A DNA stretch of 64,000 bases, from contig CALYLW010000042.1 of NCBI GenBank assembly GCA_944989445.1, forward strand, positions 186,001 to 250,000. The letters run 5' to 3'. The position numbers and the translations under genes are program-made. The notes beneath the pieces were generated by a model that did no database searches, was not told the origin of the DNA, and saw only the letters and a list, made by a program, of their open reading frames with translations. Positions 35,968-46,710 of this stretch are shown here, piece by piece (position 1 is the first letter of the stretch; each line of letters starts with the position of its first letter). Source of the DNA: Ampullaceana balthica (lineage: Eukaryota > Mollusca > Gastropoda > Lymnaeidae).

Positions 35968-36134
35968 AAAAGCTAAGTGTTTTTTCTATTATTATTCCGT
36001 GTTTTCTTTTCATGTGTGTACTATTTGTCCGTTGAGGAAGGCTCTTTGCCGAAACGTTGTTTGTTGTGTTACGTCTTGTCAGGCCTAATAATACCCTGTT
36101 TTTATTTTATTTTTTATATCATAAATTTACTTAC
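35968..36134. mobile_element. 167-bp insertion in the 32-bp array
   Basis: Unrelated sequence sits between AATATCTAATG (ending 35967) and AATATCTAATG (starting 36135). The repeated 11 bases could be a target duplication or simply the array unit. It contains TTGAGGAAGGCTCTTTGCC then GAAACG (36032-36056), a short GC hairpin between a near-CTGANGA word and GAAAC. That arrangement recalls the hammerhead ribozyme core found in Penelope-like and related retroelements. It ends AT-rich. A 3' end of a retroelement is the best guess. Confidence 0.5.
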
Positions 36135-36400
36135 AATATCTAATGGCAGTTCTTGACACCCATTCCAATATCTAATGGCAGTTCTTGACACCCATTCCAA
36201 TATCTAATGGCAGTTCTTGACACCCATTCCAATATCTAATGGCAGTTCTTGACACCCATTCCAATATCTAATGGCAGTTCTTGACAACCATTCTAATATA
36301 TAATGGCAGTTCTTGACACCCATTCCAATATCAAATGACAGTTCTTGACAACCATTCTAATATATAATGGCAGTTCTTGGCACCCAGTCCAAGATCATAT
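36135..36400. repeat. 32-bp minisatellite, second part (about 8 copies)
   Basis: Same unit as 35197-35967, but nearly all copies are of the TTGACACCCATTCC type and the last four are increasingly diverged. Confidence 0.95.
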
Positions 36401-36478
36401 TGGTTGTTCCTGACATAGAAAGAAGTAGTCAGGGGGAAAAGATCAGAAGGGAGATCTGAGAAGACAGACTTCATTTCA

Positions 36479-36650
36479 GTAGGAAGACATGATAAAAAAG
36501 GACCTCAGAAGGGAGATATAGGAAGGAAGGCGTCAGTAGGAAGACATGATAAAAAAGGACCTCAGAAGGGAGATATAGGAAGGAAGGCGTCAGTAGGAAG
36601 ACATGATAAAAAAGGACCTCAGAAGGGAGATATAGGAAGGAAGGCGTCAG
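36479..36650. repeat. 57-bp minisatellite, 3 copies
   Basis: Copies start at 36481, 36538 and 36595 with AGGAAGACATGATAAAAAAG. A looser purine-rich relative with GAAGG and GTCAG words continues to about 36975. Confidence 0.95.
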
Positions 36651-36721
36651 AAGGCGTACGCCAGACGTAAGATGTCAGGGGGAAAGGCGTCAGTAAGATG
36701 ACATAATAAAAATACGTCAGG

Positions 36722-36788
36722 TGGATAGAACAAAGATTATAATTTGGGAATTTTTCATGGATGGAACTTTGGTTTAACAGGAATATCA
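36722..36788. repeat. Dispersed duplicate, copy 2
   Basis: Partner of 34705-34771 in the same orientation, here embedded in the purine-rich GTCAGAAGGAAG-type sequence. Confidence 0.8.
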
Positions 36789-37531
36789 GAAGGAAGGCGC
36801 CAGAAGTAAGTATACGCCAGAAGTAAGACTTCAGGGGGGAAGACTACAGAAGGAAGACGTCTTACGAAGTCGTCAGAAGGAATGCGGCATAAGGAAGACA
36901 TTAGAAGGACAATGTCAGAAGGACTACGTCAGCAGGACTACGTCAGAATAAAGACTTCAGAAGGACGACTGCAGTTGCTCGTGGTGAATTGTTTAGTTCG
37001 TTAAATTACGACAATGATCATCTAGGTGGACACGGTAGTAAACTGCTATGGCGTCTTGAAGATTATCTTTCTGCAATGATAGTGTAATATTTTTTCAGTG
37101 GTAGGTAATCTTTCTGCAATAAAAGGTAATATTTTGCAGTGGTAAACAATATCTCTGCAGAAACAGATTGCAGTCGAGCGTGTGCTGCACATGATGCTCA
37201 ACAGTGGTCTAAAGAGCCAGACAAACTGACGGAGGCCGACGATGAAACGTCTGTGGGACCAGAGAGCTTCAGACTAACAACAAATGGGACCCTACCAGTA
37301 AACTTTCACGACAGTTCAGGTGTTGAACGACTTTTAAATGGTACGAGAATAAGTGTAAGTCAGCCCTTGCCAATGGTCCAGACAAAATACCTAATGAAAT
37401 TATCACCCCACCAGCGCCACCCCCGTTTAAGCTGTGAAACAGTGCTCTGATATTATAAATAAACAAATACAGTACAGCGTCTGATGGATATATGTCTTTA
37501 TTATTATATTCATCTCGTCTGACGGTACGTA
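36789..37531. other. Unannotated stretch
   Basis: Purine-rich degenerate repeats to 36975, then single-copy sequence with a 103-codon plus-strand frame (37139-37450) lacking any recognisable domain. Confidence 0.5.
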
Positions 37532-37670
37532 CACTGCGCTGGTAAATCTACAGCGTTTGTTCTGACCGGTCACTGCGCTAGTCAAATCTACAGCGTTTGT
37601 TATGACCGGTCACTGCGCTAGTCAAATCTACAGCGTTTGTTCTGACCGGTCACTGCGCTAGTCAAATCTC
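37532..37670. repeat. 40-bp minisatellite, 3.5 copies
   Basis: Unit CACTGCGCTAGTCAAATCTA, then CAGCGTTTGTTCTGACCGGT. Copies are nearly identical. Confidence 0.95.
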
Positions 37671-37971
37671 TCCAGGAACAATGGTTGGAGTCGTCAGGAC
37701 TGACGTCACCAGCGCGGCTGTAGACAGTTAGTAAATAAAGTTTGTTTGCCTTCTTTCCGCTCTATATCATTATGTCAGGGCGGGGAAATAAGGGTAGGTC
37801 ACGCCAGAGAGGCTAGCGTAATCGATAAATGATACATTATACATTACCATGTTCTTGGCATTATAATTTCGATTACATTTGTTATCGTACGCGGAATAAT
37901 TTGTTGTTTTTCTTCTCTCTTTATCCTCGGCCTACGAGTAAGGGAAATTGTTCATCTTTATTTGTGTGTGT
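37671..37971. other. Unannotated stretch
   Basis: No feature recognised. Confidence 0.5.
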
Positions 37972-39397
37972 GTATGGTCGTCCAATGACAGTATGGTCGT
38001 CCAATGACAGTATGGTCGTCCAATGACAGTATGGTCGTCCAATGACAGTATGGTCGTCCAATGACAGTATGGTCGTCCAATGACAGTATGGTCGTCCAAT
38101 GACAGTATGGTCGTCCAATGACAGTATGGTCGTCCAATGACAGTATGGTCGTCCAATGACAGTATGGTCGTCCAATGACAGTATGGTCGTCCAATGACAG
38201 TATGGTCGTCCAATGACAGTATGGTCGTCCAATGACAGTATGGTCGTCCAATGACAGTATGGCCGACCAATGACAGTATGGTCGTCCAATGACAGTATGG
38301 TCGTCCAATGACAGTATGGTCGTCCAATGACAGTATGGCCGTCCAATGACAGTATGGTCGTCCAATGACAGTATGGTCGTCCAATGACAGTATGGCTGAC
38401 CAATGACAGTATGGTCGTCCAATGACAGTATGGTCGTCCAATGACAGTATGGTCGTCCAATGACAGTATGGTCGTCCAATGACAGTATGAACGACCAATG
38501 ACAGTATGGCTGACCAATGACAGTATGGTCGTCCAATGACAGTATGAACGACCAATGACAGTATGGTCGTCCAATGACAGTATGGTCGACCAATGACAGT
38601 ATGGCCCACCAATGACAGTGTGGCCGACCAATGACAGTATGGCCTACCAATGACAGTATGGCCCACCAATGACAGTGTGGGCGACCAATGACAGTATGGC
38701 CGACCAATGACAGTATGGCCCACCAATGACAGTGTGGCCGACCAATGACAGTATGACCGACCAATGACAGTGTGGCCGACCAATGACAGTATGGCCGACC
38801 AATGACAGTATGGCCGACCAATGACAGTGTGGCCGACCAATGACAGTGTGGCCGACCAATGACAGTATGGCCGACCAATGACAGTATGGCAGACCAATGA
38901 CAGTATGGCCGACCAATGACAGTATGGCCGACCAATGACAGTATGACCGACCGATGACAGTATGGCCGACCAATGACAGTATGGCCGACCAATGACAGTA
39001 TGACCGACCAATGACAGTATGGCCGACCAATGACAGTATGACCGACCAATGACAGTATGGCCGACCAATGACAGTATGGCCGACCAATGACAGTATGGCC
39101 GACCAATGACAGTATGGCCGACCAATGACAGTATGGCCGACCAATGACAGTATGGCCGACCAATGACAGTATGGCCGACCAATGACAGTATGGCCGACCA
39201 ATGACAGTATGACCGACCAATGACAGTATGACCGACCAATGACAGTATGGCCGACCAATGACAGTATGACCGACCAATGACAGTATGGCCGACCAATGAC
39301 AGTATGGCCGACCAATGACAGTATGACCGACCAATGACAGTATGACCGACCAATGACAGTATGGCCGACCAATGACAGTATGGCAGACCGATGACAA
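37972..39397. repeat. 19-bp minisatellite, about 75 copies
   Basis: Unit GTATGGTCGTCCAATGACA in the left half (37972 to about 38560) and GTATGGCCGACCAATGACA in the right half, with mixed and TG(A/T)CCGACC units between and after. All three minus-strand frames are open for hundreds of codons because the unit has no minus-strand stop. Three simultaneously open frames show this is compositional, not coding. Confidence 0.98.
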
Positions 39398-39654
39398 TCT
39401 TCATTGATTGGAAAGACAAGGGGATATCCCAATAAACCAACAGCGCATGCGCAACAATAGAGTTTAATTGAAAGAGAACAATGCGGGGATCCATAGATGG
39501 ACGAGTGGTTCAAGAAAAAATAGCCAACTAAATAAATGAAATTGAATTTTAAATTTTTGATGAAGTTTTTCAGTTTGCAATATGAATGGCATAAAAGGTG
39601 TAAGGCAAAATATCAAGTGAAGTAGAAATTTCAAAGGAAAAAAAAACATATTAG
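39398..39654. other. Unannotated stretch
   Basis: No feature recognised. Confidence 0.5.
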
Positions 39655-40135
39655 ATAGGGATGGGACAAGCAAGATATCGGGGTGTGGTTGAAATGGGGG
39701 GGGGCATAGATGGAGGGGGAGATGGGTGGGATAGAGAAGGGGTGGGGAAGAAATGGGCGGTACAGACATGGGGCGTGGAAAAGATGGGTGGTACGGACAT
39801 GGGGCATGGAAGAGATAGGTGGGACATATATGGGGCGTGGAAGAGATAGGTGGGACATATATGGGGCGTGGAAGAGATAGGAGGGACATATATGGGGCGT
39901 GGAAGAGATAGATGGGCAGGTGGGACATATATGGGGCGTGGAAGGGATAGGTGGGACATATATGGGGCGTAAAGAGATGGATGGAACCGAGAAGGGGTGG
40001 GGAAAAGAAGTGCGGTACAGAGAAGGGGTGGAGAAGAAATTGATGTAATAGAGATTGGGAGAGGAAGAGATTGGATGAGGTAGCAATGGGCGGGGCAAAG
40101 ATGGGCGGAGAAGAGATGGGCGGGGCAGAGACGTT
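39655..40135. repeat. Purine-rich degenerate minisatellite (31-bp core)
   Basis: The best part (39800-39975) repeats GGGGCGTGGAAGAGATAGGT, then GGGACATATAT. Flanks carry looser AGAGATGGGCGGG and GGGGTGGGGAAGA words. Strong purine asymmetry runs on the plus strand. Confidence 0.92.
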
Positions 40136-40673
40136 AAAATGCCTAGAGATATAACACCCTGGTCACTGTCACAAACATCTGGGTGGTTTGTCACGAGAAG
40201 GGACACAATGTTTAACTTCATCATTTGAGACATTTGAACTTTCAATTAAACACGAGATTGGAATTATCCTATAACATTTGATGCGATCCAGCGTGTAATC
40301 CCCTTTCAGTCCCTCATTGAATCCACTTCCTTTAAATGCTATTATATCCACAAGTCCTCCACCTTTAACTCAATTATTAAATCCACCTTTACACCCACCA
40401 CTAAATCCCCAATTCGTTCATCTTTAAATCCTCTAAGAAATCCACCACTTGATCCGCTATTACCTCTATTAAACCCACTCTCATATCCAATCATATCATT
40501 TCAATGACAAAGCGTAGATACGTTATAATATCATAAATATTTCTAAATCTCCCAACTTGAAGCCGTGTTTAATGGTGTGAGGACCTTCAGTTTGCCAATA
40601 CATTCAAGTCACTCTAACATAAGTCCCAGAATATTCTCTTGTTGATCAGACCTGCTCTTTCAAGCCATTGCCA
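40136..40673. other. Unannotated stretch
   Basis: 40340-40490 carries loose AAATCCACC words, an old repeat. Nothing else is seen. Confidence 0.5.
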
Positions 40674-40754
40674 ATTATTTTTTAAAATGCATTTTTATTT
40701 ATTCGTTTCAATGGCATTGAAACGAATAAATAAAAATGCATTTTAAAAAATAAT
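40674..40754. repeat. Perfect palindrome, 40-bp arms, 1-base centre
   Basis: The left arm 40674-40713 begins ATTATTTTTTAAAATGCATT and ends TTCAATG. The right arm 40715-40754 is its exact reverse complement. Only G40714 separates them. Perfect AT-rich palindromes of this size are unstable, so it is either very young, a fold-back insertion or an assembly artefact. Confidence 0.97.
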
Positions 40755-40864
40755 CAAAACCTTTTTCAATCATGAATTGTTCAATACCGTTGTTGGAAAC
40801 ATAGTTGTTGGATGTTTGTTGTAGGCTAGTGACTTGGACGTTTGTTGGTTTTCCCTTGGCAAAT

Positions 40865-41195
40865 GGGTTGTTGGGTGTTTGTCTATAGTTGGCAACTGAC
40901 TTGTTGGATGTTTGTCTATAGTTGGCAAGTGACTTGTTGGATGTTTGTCTATAGTTGGCAAGTGACTTGTTGGATGTTTGTCTATAGTTGGCAAGTGACT
41001 TTTTGGATGTTTGTCTATAGTTGGCAACTGACATGTGGGATGTTTGTCTATAGTTGGCAACTGACTTGTGGGATGTTTGTCTATAGTTGGCAACTGACTT
41101 GTTGGATGTTTGTCTATAGTTGGCAACTGACTTGTGGGATGTTTCTCTACAGTTGGCAACTGACTTGTGGGATGTTTGTTTGTCTTACTATAGTT
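40865..41195. repeat. 33-bp minisatellite, about 10 copies
   Basis: Unit GATGTTTGTCTATAGTTGGC, then AA(C/G)TGACTTGT(T/G)G. Open on both strands because the length is a multiple of three. Substitutions fall at all codon positions. Confidence 0.97.
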
Positions 41196-41384
41196 GGATG
41201 TGTTGGTATTTTGCTTGTAACTTAATTTATAGGTTTTGTTGTTGTTGTTATTTTGTTCAGTCAGTAGGGGAATGGATCTACACGGCGTGTTGGGGTAGGA
41301 AGGGGGATGGGGTCAATTTTTTAAATTTTGTTAAAGTCCCATAACCTCTTTTTTCGTGGTCGTAGGGGGTTCTAATGTGCTAAT

Positions 41385-41567
41385 GATTCCATTAGAATAT
41401 TCTCGGGCTTGGTAGACCCTGGCGGCGCCCATCCCTCTCCAGGTCAGCGGAGGACTTTCTTAGCGTTAGTCATTCATCAACATTTTTATAGTGGCTTTAA
41501 CGTGGGCTCGATTCAACGCCCCTCGGCTTGAGAGGCGAGCGCACTATTGACTTCGCAATCCAGCCAC
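41385..41567 (-). mobile_element. tRNA-derived SINE
   Basis: Read on the minus strand from 41567, the head has TAGTGCGCTCG (A-box-like, 10 of 11 to TRGYNNANNNG) and AATCGAGCC (B-box-like, 8 of 9 to GWTCRANNC) about 33 bases apart. Between them is CGCCTCTCAAGCCGAGGGG, a typical anticodon-arm-like SINE segment. The body continues to about 41385 through GACCTGGAGAGGGATGGG. The exact ends and target duplication are not resolved. Confidence 0.6.
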
Positions 41568-42279
41568 CAGTTTGTCTAACGTAGTATACAGGTATATGGC
41601 GTCACTGAACCAGGTCCTCCATTATTTTCATGTAGATACATGATCGTTCAGGACAGGTCGATACATATTATTGGATTCCATTCTTTGGTAAAAAAAAAGT
41701 TGCAGCGCATGAATATACGTAACGAGGGACTGGGTGGAGGGTGGGGTACTGGGGGTAGTGGTAGGGGGGATACGAATGTTTGCTTCTATTCCATCCATCA
41801 AATGACGGATTAATTATGGATAACTGCGACAATGATATTCTCGTTACGTCCGGTTGGGGCACCTGGTCAGGTATCGAAGACCTCACCAGCCCCTCCCCTG
41901 ACACTTTCCTTGACCGGCCCATGGTCTGCATTGATGTAGATCCGTCATTTGATGCGTCCATGCCTTCTTTTGTAGATATTGATTGACAGATAAGAGGACC
42001 CGGGGATCACATCGCGCGCGGCACAAGTTGTTCTCATTGGTCGGCGGCGCGGAGTGATCTACATGCAGAAAACTGCCGGCGTCAACTTTCCCCCTTCGGT
42101 CGCGGACTTCTTGCCGTGAGTCGGTCACAGTGTAAGAGTAAGAACATAAAACTCTTCCTTCTATATCACTTGCGCTCAAAATTTTAATGGTATAAACTCA
42201 ATTACACTTATATTGAGTTTTTCGAGATTTCTTTTAATTCGGGGTATTTTTCGATATATTTTAAAATAAAATAAACAAT
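41568..42279. other. Unannotated stretch
   Basis: 42000-42125 is CpG-rich with a reverse CCAAT box (CATTGGTC at 42036), promoter-like by composition only. No gene recognised. Confidence 0.45.
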
Positions 42280-42864
42280 TACCGTATATACTCGTTCTAA
42301 AGCCGACATTTTTTGGACAAAATCTAGGGGGAAAGGTTGGGGGGTCGGCTTATGAGCGGTTCATATGTGATTTCTGAATTGTTATTGAATATTGGTGTTG
42401 TTATTGTAGATCATCAAGGTCTTTTTCTACATTCTACAAGATTCGTCTGCTCTACCAGACGCTATAATATATTATTAAACACCTGCACTTACCTTTTTGA
42501 TCATTTAATTATTTTTGTGAATAAATTGTTTTGCACATTTTTGTTTTCAACAACGAATTTTAATGTACGCGCTGTCGTCACTGTTTCCCAAAGATTTTTT
42601 AAAAATACCGGTAACTCTTGCCTAACAAAGAGCATAAGGACAAAGATAGGCAGTACACCCTCCCCCCCCAAATAAATAAATCATAATGACCGATTTAGAT
42701 TGTAGTTTTTTAAAAAATGTGTACCAATTTGTTTACGCCGTCCTAATATTTTTTTGGGGTCGGCTTGCGAGCGGGTTATACACTTTTAATACTTTTCCCT
42801 TCCAGACGTAGGGTAGGGGGGTCGGCTTATGAATGAACGGGCTCAGGAACGATTATATACGGTA
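42280..42864 (+). mobile_element. Miniature inverted-repeat element, copy 1
   Basis: Starts TACCGTATATACTCGTTC and ends with the inverse (GATTATATACGGTA). GGTCGGCTTATGAGCGG-type motifs lie just inside each end. Flanking TA on both sides fits a TA target duplication. The whole element is reverse-complement to 58110-58684. No transposase is encoded. Confidence 0.85.
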
Positions 42865-43359
42865 GTTTATCTTGAACTTAAACGGGAGTCTAAACTGATT
42901 TTGAAACTCAGTTTTTAAATATTTTTTAAAATACTAATTTCAACGTAGCTCCAAAGTCAATATGCCATTGTACAATTATATGTCGAGTGTTAAGGAAACC
43001 ATTGTAAAATAATAAAACAAAATGTTCAAGTTTTAATCACTTATCACCGGTTTAACGTGAAAATACAACGTCAAATAACAATTTTCTTTCCGAGAAGAAT
43101 CTGTGAAATATTTAAAAGTTTCATTTTTTTTTCGTTTGGAAGAAAAAATAATGTACCATCATGATCGTGTTGTTCTCTTCCTCTAAATTAAAATTATTAT
43201 GGAAAAAAAAAGCTGTCCAATATTTGATAAATATTCCCGAAATTCAACTGAACCCCGGAAAAGGCGTGGCTTCTGTAGGACAAGCGGCCATGTTTCGGTT
43301 AGAGCACTGCTTCCATTGGTCAATCAAGAAGAGTACGTAGTTTGTTATCAATGGCAACT
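42865..43359. other. AT-rich unannotated stretch
   Basis: No feature recognised. Confidence 0.5.
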
Positions 43360-44247
43360 TTATCCTGGGCTTAGGCCCTTATGTTCGTAGGTACTAGTTC
43401 TTCTGTTTATCCTGGGCTTAGGCCCTTATTTTCGTAGGTACTAGTTCTTCTGTTTATCCTGGGCTTAGGCCCTTATGTTCGTAGGTACTAGTTCTTCTGT
43501 TTATCCTGGGCTTAGGCCCTTATGTTCGTAGGTACTAGTTCTTCTGTTTATCCTGGGCTTAGGCCCTTATGTTCGTAGGTACTAGTTCTTCTGTTTATCC
43601 TGGGCTTAGGCCCTTATGTTCGTAGGTACTAGTTCTTCTGTTTATCCTGGGCTTAGGCCCTTATGTTCGTAGGTACTAGTTCTTCTGTTTATCCTGGGCT
43701 TAGGCCCTTATGTTCGTAGGTACTAGTTCTTCTGTTTATCCTGGGCTTAGGCCCTTATGTTCGTAGGTACTAGTTCTTCTGTTTATCCTGGGCTTATGCC
43801 CTTATGTTCGTAGGTACTAGTTCTTCTGTTTATCCTGGGCTTAGGCCCTTATGTTCGTAGCTACTAGTTCTTCTGTTTATCCTGGGCTTAGGCCCTTATG
43901 TTCGTAGGTACTAGTTCTTCTGTTTATCCTGGGCTTAGGCCCTTATGTTCGTAGGTACTAGTTCTTCTGTTTATCCTGGGCTTAGGCCCTTATGTTCGTA
44001 GGTACTAGTTCTTCTGTTTATCCTGGGCTTAGGCCCTTATGTTCGTAGGTACTAGTTCTTCTGTTTATCCTGGGCTTAGGCCCTTATGTTCGTAGGTACT
44101 AGTTCTTCTGTTTATCCTGGGCTTAGGCCGTTATGTTCGTAGGTACTAGTTCTTCTGTTTATCCTGGGCTTAGGCCCTTATGTTCGTAGGTACTAGTTCT
44201 TCTGTTTATCCTGGGCTTAGGCCCTTATGTTAGTAGGTACTAGTTCC
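43360..44247. repeat. 47-bp minisatellite, about 19 copies
   Basis: Unit GGTACTAGTTCTTCTGTTTA, then TCCTGGGCTTAGGCCC, then TTATGTTCGTA. Copies are almost identical (single changes at about 43428, 43797, 43861 and 44130). GGGC-TTAG-GCCC in each unit can form a short hairpin. Confidence 0.98.
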
Positions 44248-44388
44248 TCTGGCTTTAAATTAAATTTATCTGTGGCATAAATACTAGGGTAGGTACTTAG
44301 TTCGGTACTTTGGTACTTCGGCAGTACTTCTCGCATCTTTAACTGCGTCCATTTGCACGCCCAACGGGCTGCGCTACACCCCAGTTCG

Positions 44389-44468
44389 ACGTTGCTGACG
44401 CCCAAGTTCACATACAAGAAGCAGACGTTGCTGTCGCCCAGGTTCACATACAAGAAGCAGACGTTGCA
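44389..44468. repeat. 36-bp duplication, 2.2 copies
   Basis: Copies start with GACGTTGCTG at 44389 and 44425, with a partial third at 44461. The shared part includes GTTCACATACAAGAAGCA. Confidence 0.9.
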
Positions 44469-44509
44469 CCACTTATACTTATACCGTTAAAAAGTCGAGT
44501 CGTTTAGGG

Positions 44510-44676
44510 CAGTGCTTCTCAAACTTTTTAGTATGGCGGACCGGCAGGAATTTTCCCCCTTTCACTAGGGACCGGTACCCTATTTTCCCAGTACTGACGA
44601 TTTTTTCTGTCCTTTTTTGATAACTTATGCGGACCGGCGGCGGATGGCCCACGGACCACCACTTTGAGAAGCACTG
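44510..44676. mobile_element. hAT-type miniature element, 167 bp
   Basis: Terminal inverted repeats CAGTGCTTCTCAAA (14 bp perfect at both ends). The flanking 8 bp GTTTAGGG is perfectly duplicated (44502-44509 and 44677-44684). An 8-bp duplication with CAGTG termini is diagnostic of the hAT superfamily. Too short to encode transposase, so it is moved by a source element elsewhere. Confidence 0.95.
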
Positions 44677-45832
44677 GTTTAGGGCACACTCTCTACGAAT
44701 CCCTCTAAAAGTCCAGGCTACTCGACTACCGTCTGTATTCGATACTTTGAAGTTGATATGACCGTCGCCATTGCCCCCCCCCGAAACATGACGCGCATGA
44801 AGACGCCGTAGGTCGCCATGGAGATAAGACTAAACTGATGCTACTGTTCGGTGTGCTCCTCTACATGGTCTTCTTTTGTTTTAGACAACTGCTAACGACG
44901 CCTAGCGGGCAGTTGCTCTCGTTACAGGGCGTGGGTTCAAGTTCCTATCACGTGACTTGGAGTTAAGCGCGTGATTTCTTTCCATCCCCTCCCTCCCTCC
45001 TTGCTAACAAAAGACGTCATAGGCTGATTAGCATTTAAAACTAGAGGTGTGAATAAATCACCCATTTGAGATCTCGGCATCAGAAAGTTGATGTGGGGGT
45101 TGGGGGGGGGGTTGGTTGGCAGCAGTGACGTCACGAGATAGGCTCACGAGTCTAGTTTGTTCACAATCAAATGGTTCGTTGAATTTTCGGATTCGCCAGG
45201 ATCAAATGATGGGGTTAAATACTGAAATTAGCCGGTCAGACGAGCAGAACGAAAAAACGTATTAAAAAACAACGTCATTAATCTAACAACACCCTCTGCA
45301 ATATAACAACACCCTCATGAATCTAACAATAACAACTTCAATCTAACAACAACAACTTCAGCAATATAACAAAAATAACCTCAGGAATCTAACAACAACA
45401 AAAATAAATTGCCATAATTTATTAACTACAGTTTCCTGTTATTAAAATGAACTAGACCTTAAAAATAAAACTAAAATATTTATGTAACATTGGTTTCGCG
45501 ATTCGACCAAAGCAAATTACTTTTTTTGTTTTGTTTACGGTGAATGTTACTAACAACTGTATCTACACTAAATAACTGATTGGGTGCGACTATAAAAAAG
45601 TGATCATATACACAGAACAATCTGTAAACACCACTAGCACATTATGCAAGTGTTCTCAAATGAGTTGTGTGTCCCGTATTCTAAGACACCGGGTAGAGAG
45701 AGGATCGTGCGCCATTTCAGAAAGTGAAAGAGGTGACACGATATGAAAACAAAGCAGCATTTCATTGGTTTGGTCTGATCCACTCAATGTCCGGTGGTCA
45801 GAGATGTAGAGGTCAACAAGCAGGGACATTGA
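44677..45832. other. Unannotated stretch
   Basis: TAGCGGGCAGT (44903) and GTTCAAGTT (44935) are weak A- and B-box-like words 32 bases apart, possibly an old SINE head. A full GTGACGTCAC palindrome lies at 45125-45134. 45285-45400 has loose ATCTAACAACA words. No gene recognised. Confidence 0.4.
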
Positions 45833-46710
45833 GTTATAACATTAGTCTGTGATTATAACATTAGTCTGTGATTATAACATTAGTCTGTGATTATAACATT
45901 AGTCTGTGATTATAACATTAGTCTGTGATTATAACATTAGTCTGTGATTATAACATTAGTCTGTGATTATAACATTAGTCTGTGATTATAACATTAGTCT
46001 GTGATTATAACATTAGTCTGTGATTATAACATTAGTCTGTGATTATAACATTAGTCTGTGATTATAACATTAGTCTGTGATTATAACATTAGTCTGTGAT
46101 TATAACATTAGTCTGTGATTATAACATTAGTCTGTGATTATAACATTAGTCTGTGATTATAACATTAGTCTGTGATTATAACATTAGTCTGTGATTATAA
46201 CATTAGTCTGTGATTATAACATTAGTCTGTGATTATAACATTAGTCTGTGATTATAACATTAGTCTGTGATTATAACATTAGTCTGTGATTATAACATTA
46301 GTCTGTGATTATAACATTAGTCTGTGATTATAACATTAGTCTGTGATTATAACATTAGTCTGTGATTATAACATTAGTCTGTGATTATAACATTAGTCTG
46401 TGATTATAACATTAGTCTGTGATTATAACATTAGTCTGTGATTATAACATTAGTCTGTGATTATAACATTAGTCTGTGATTATAACATTAGTCTGTGATT
46501 ATAACATTAGTCTGTGATTATAACATTAGTCTGTGATTATAGCATTCGTCTGTGATTATAGCATTAGTCTGTGATTATAGCATTAGTCTGTGATTATAGC
46601 ATTAGTCTGTGATTATAACATTAGTCTGTGAATATAACATTACTCTGTGATTATAACATTAGTCTGTGATTATAACATTAGTCTGTGAATATAACATTAG
46701 TCTGTGATTT
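45833..46710. repeat. 19-bp minisatellite, about 46 copies
   Basis: Unit ATTATAACATTAGTCTGTG. About the first 37 copies are perfect. Changes (TATAGC, ATTCGTC, GAATATAAC, ATTACTC) are confined to the last nine or so, giving a strong homogeneity gradient. Confidence 0.99.

Noticed and set aside
37921..39513. Several minus-strand frames of 236-520 codons
   Set aside because: All three frames of one strand are open because the 19-bp unit contains no minus-strand stop. A real gene would use one frame.
42337..42675. 112-codon frame inside the 42280 element as a transposase
   Set aside because: No catalytic motif, not conserved in the second copy, and the element size is typical of non-coding miniature elements.
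43360..44247. CRISPR-like regular repeats (47-bp, also the 32-bp array at 35197)
   Set aside because: The whole unit is repeated with no unique spacers, no cas genes, and the DNA is eukaryotic.
44903..44943. tRNA gene
   Set aside because: Weak A- and B-box-like words at tRNA-like spacing, but no acceptor stem or cloverleaf can be drawn. At best a SINE relic.
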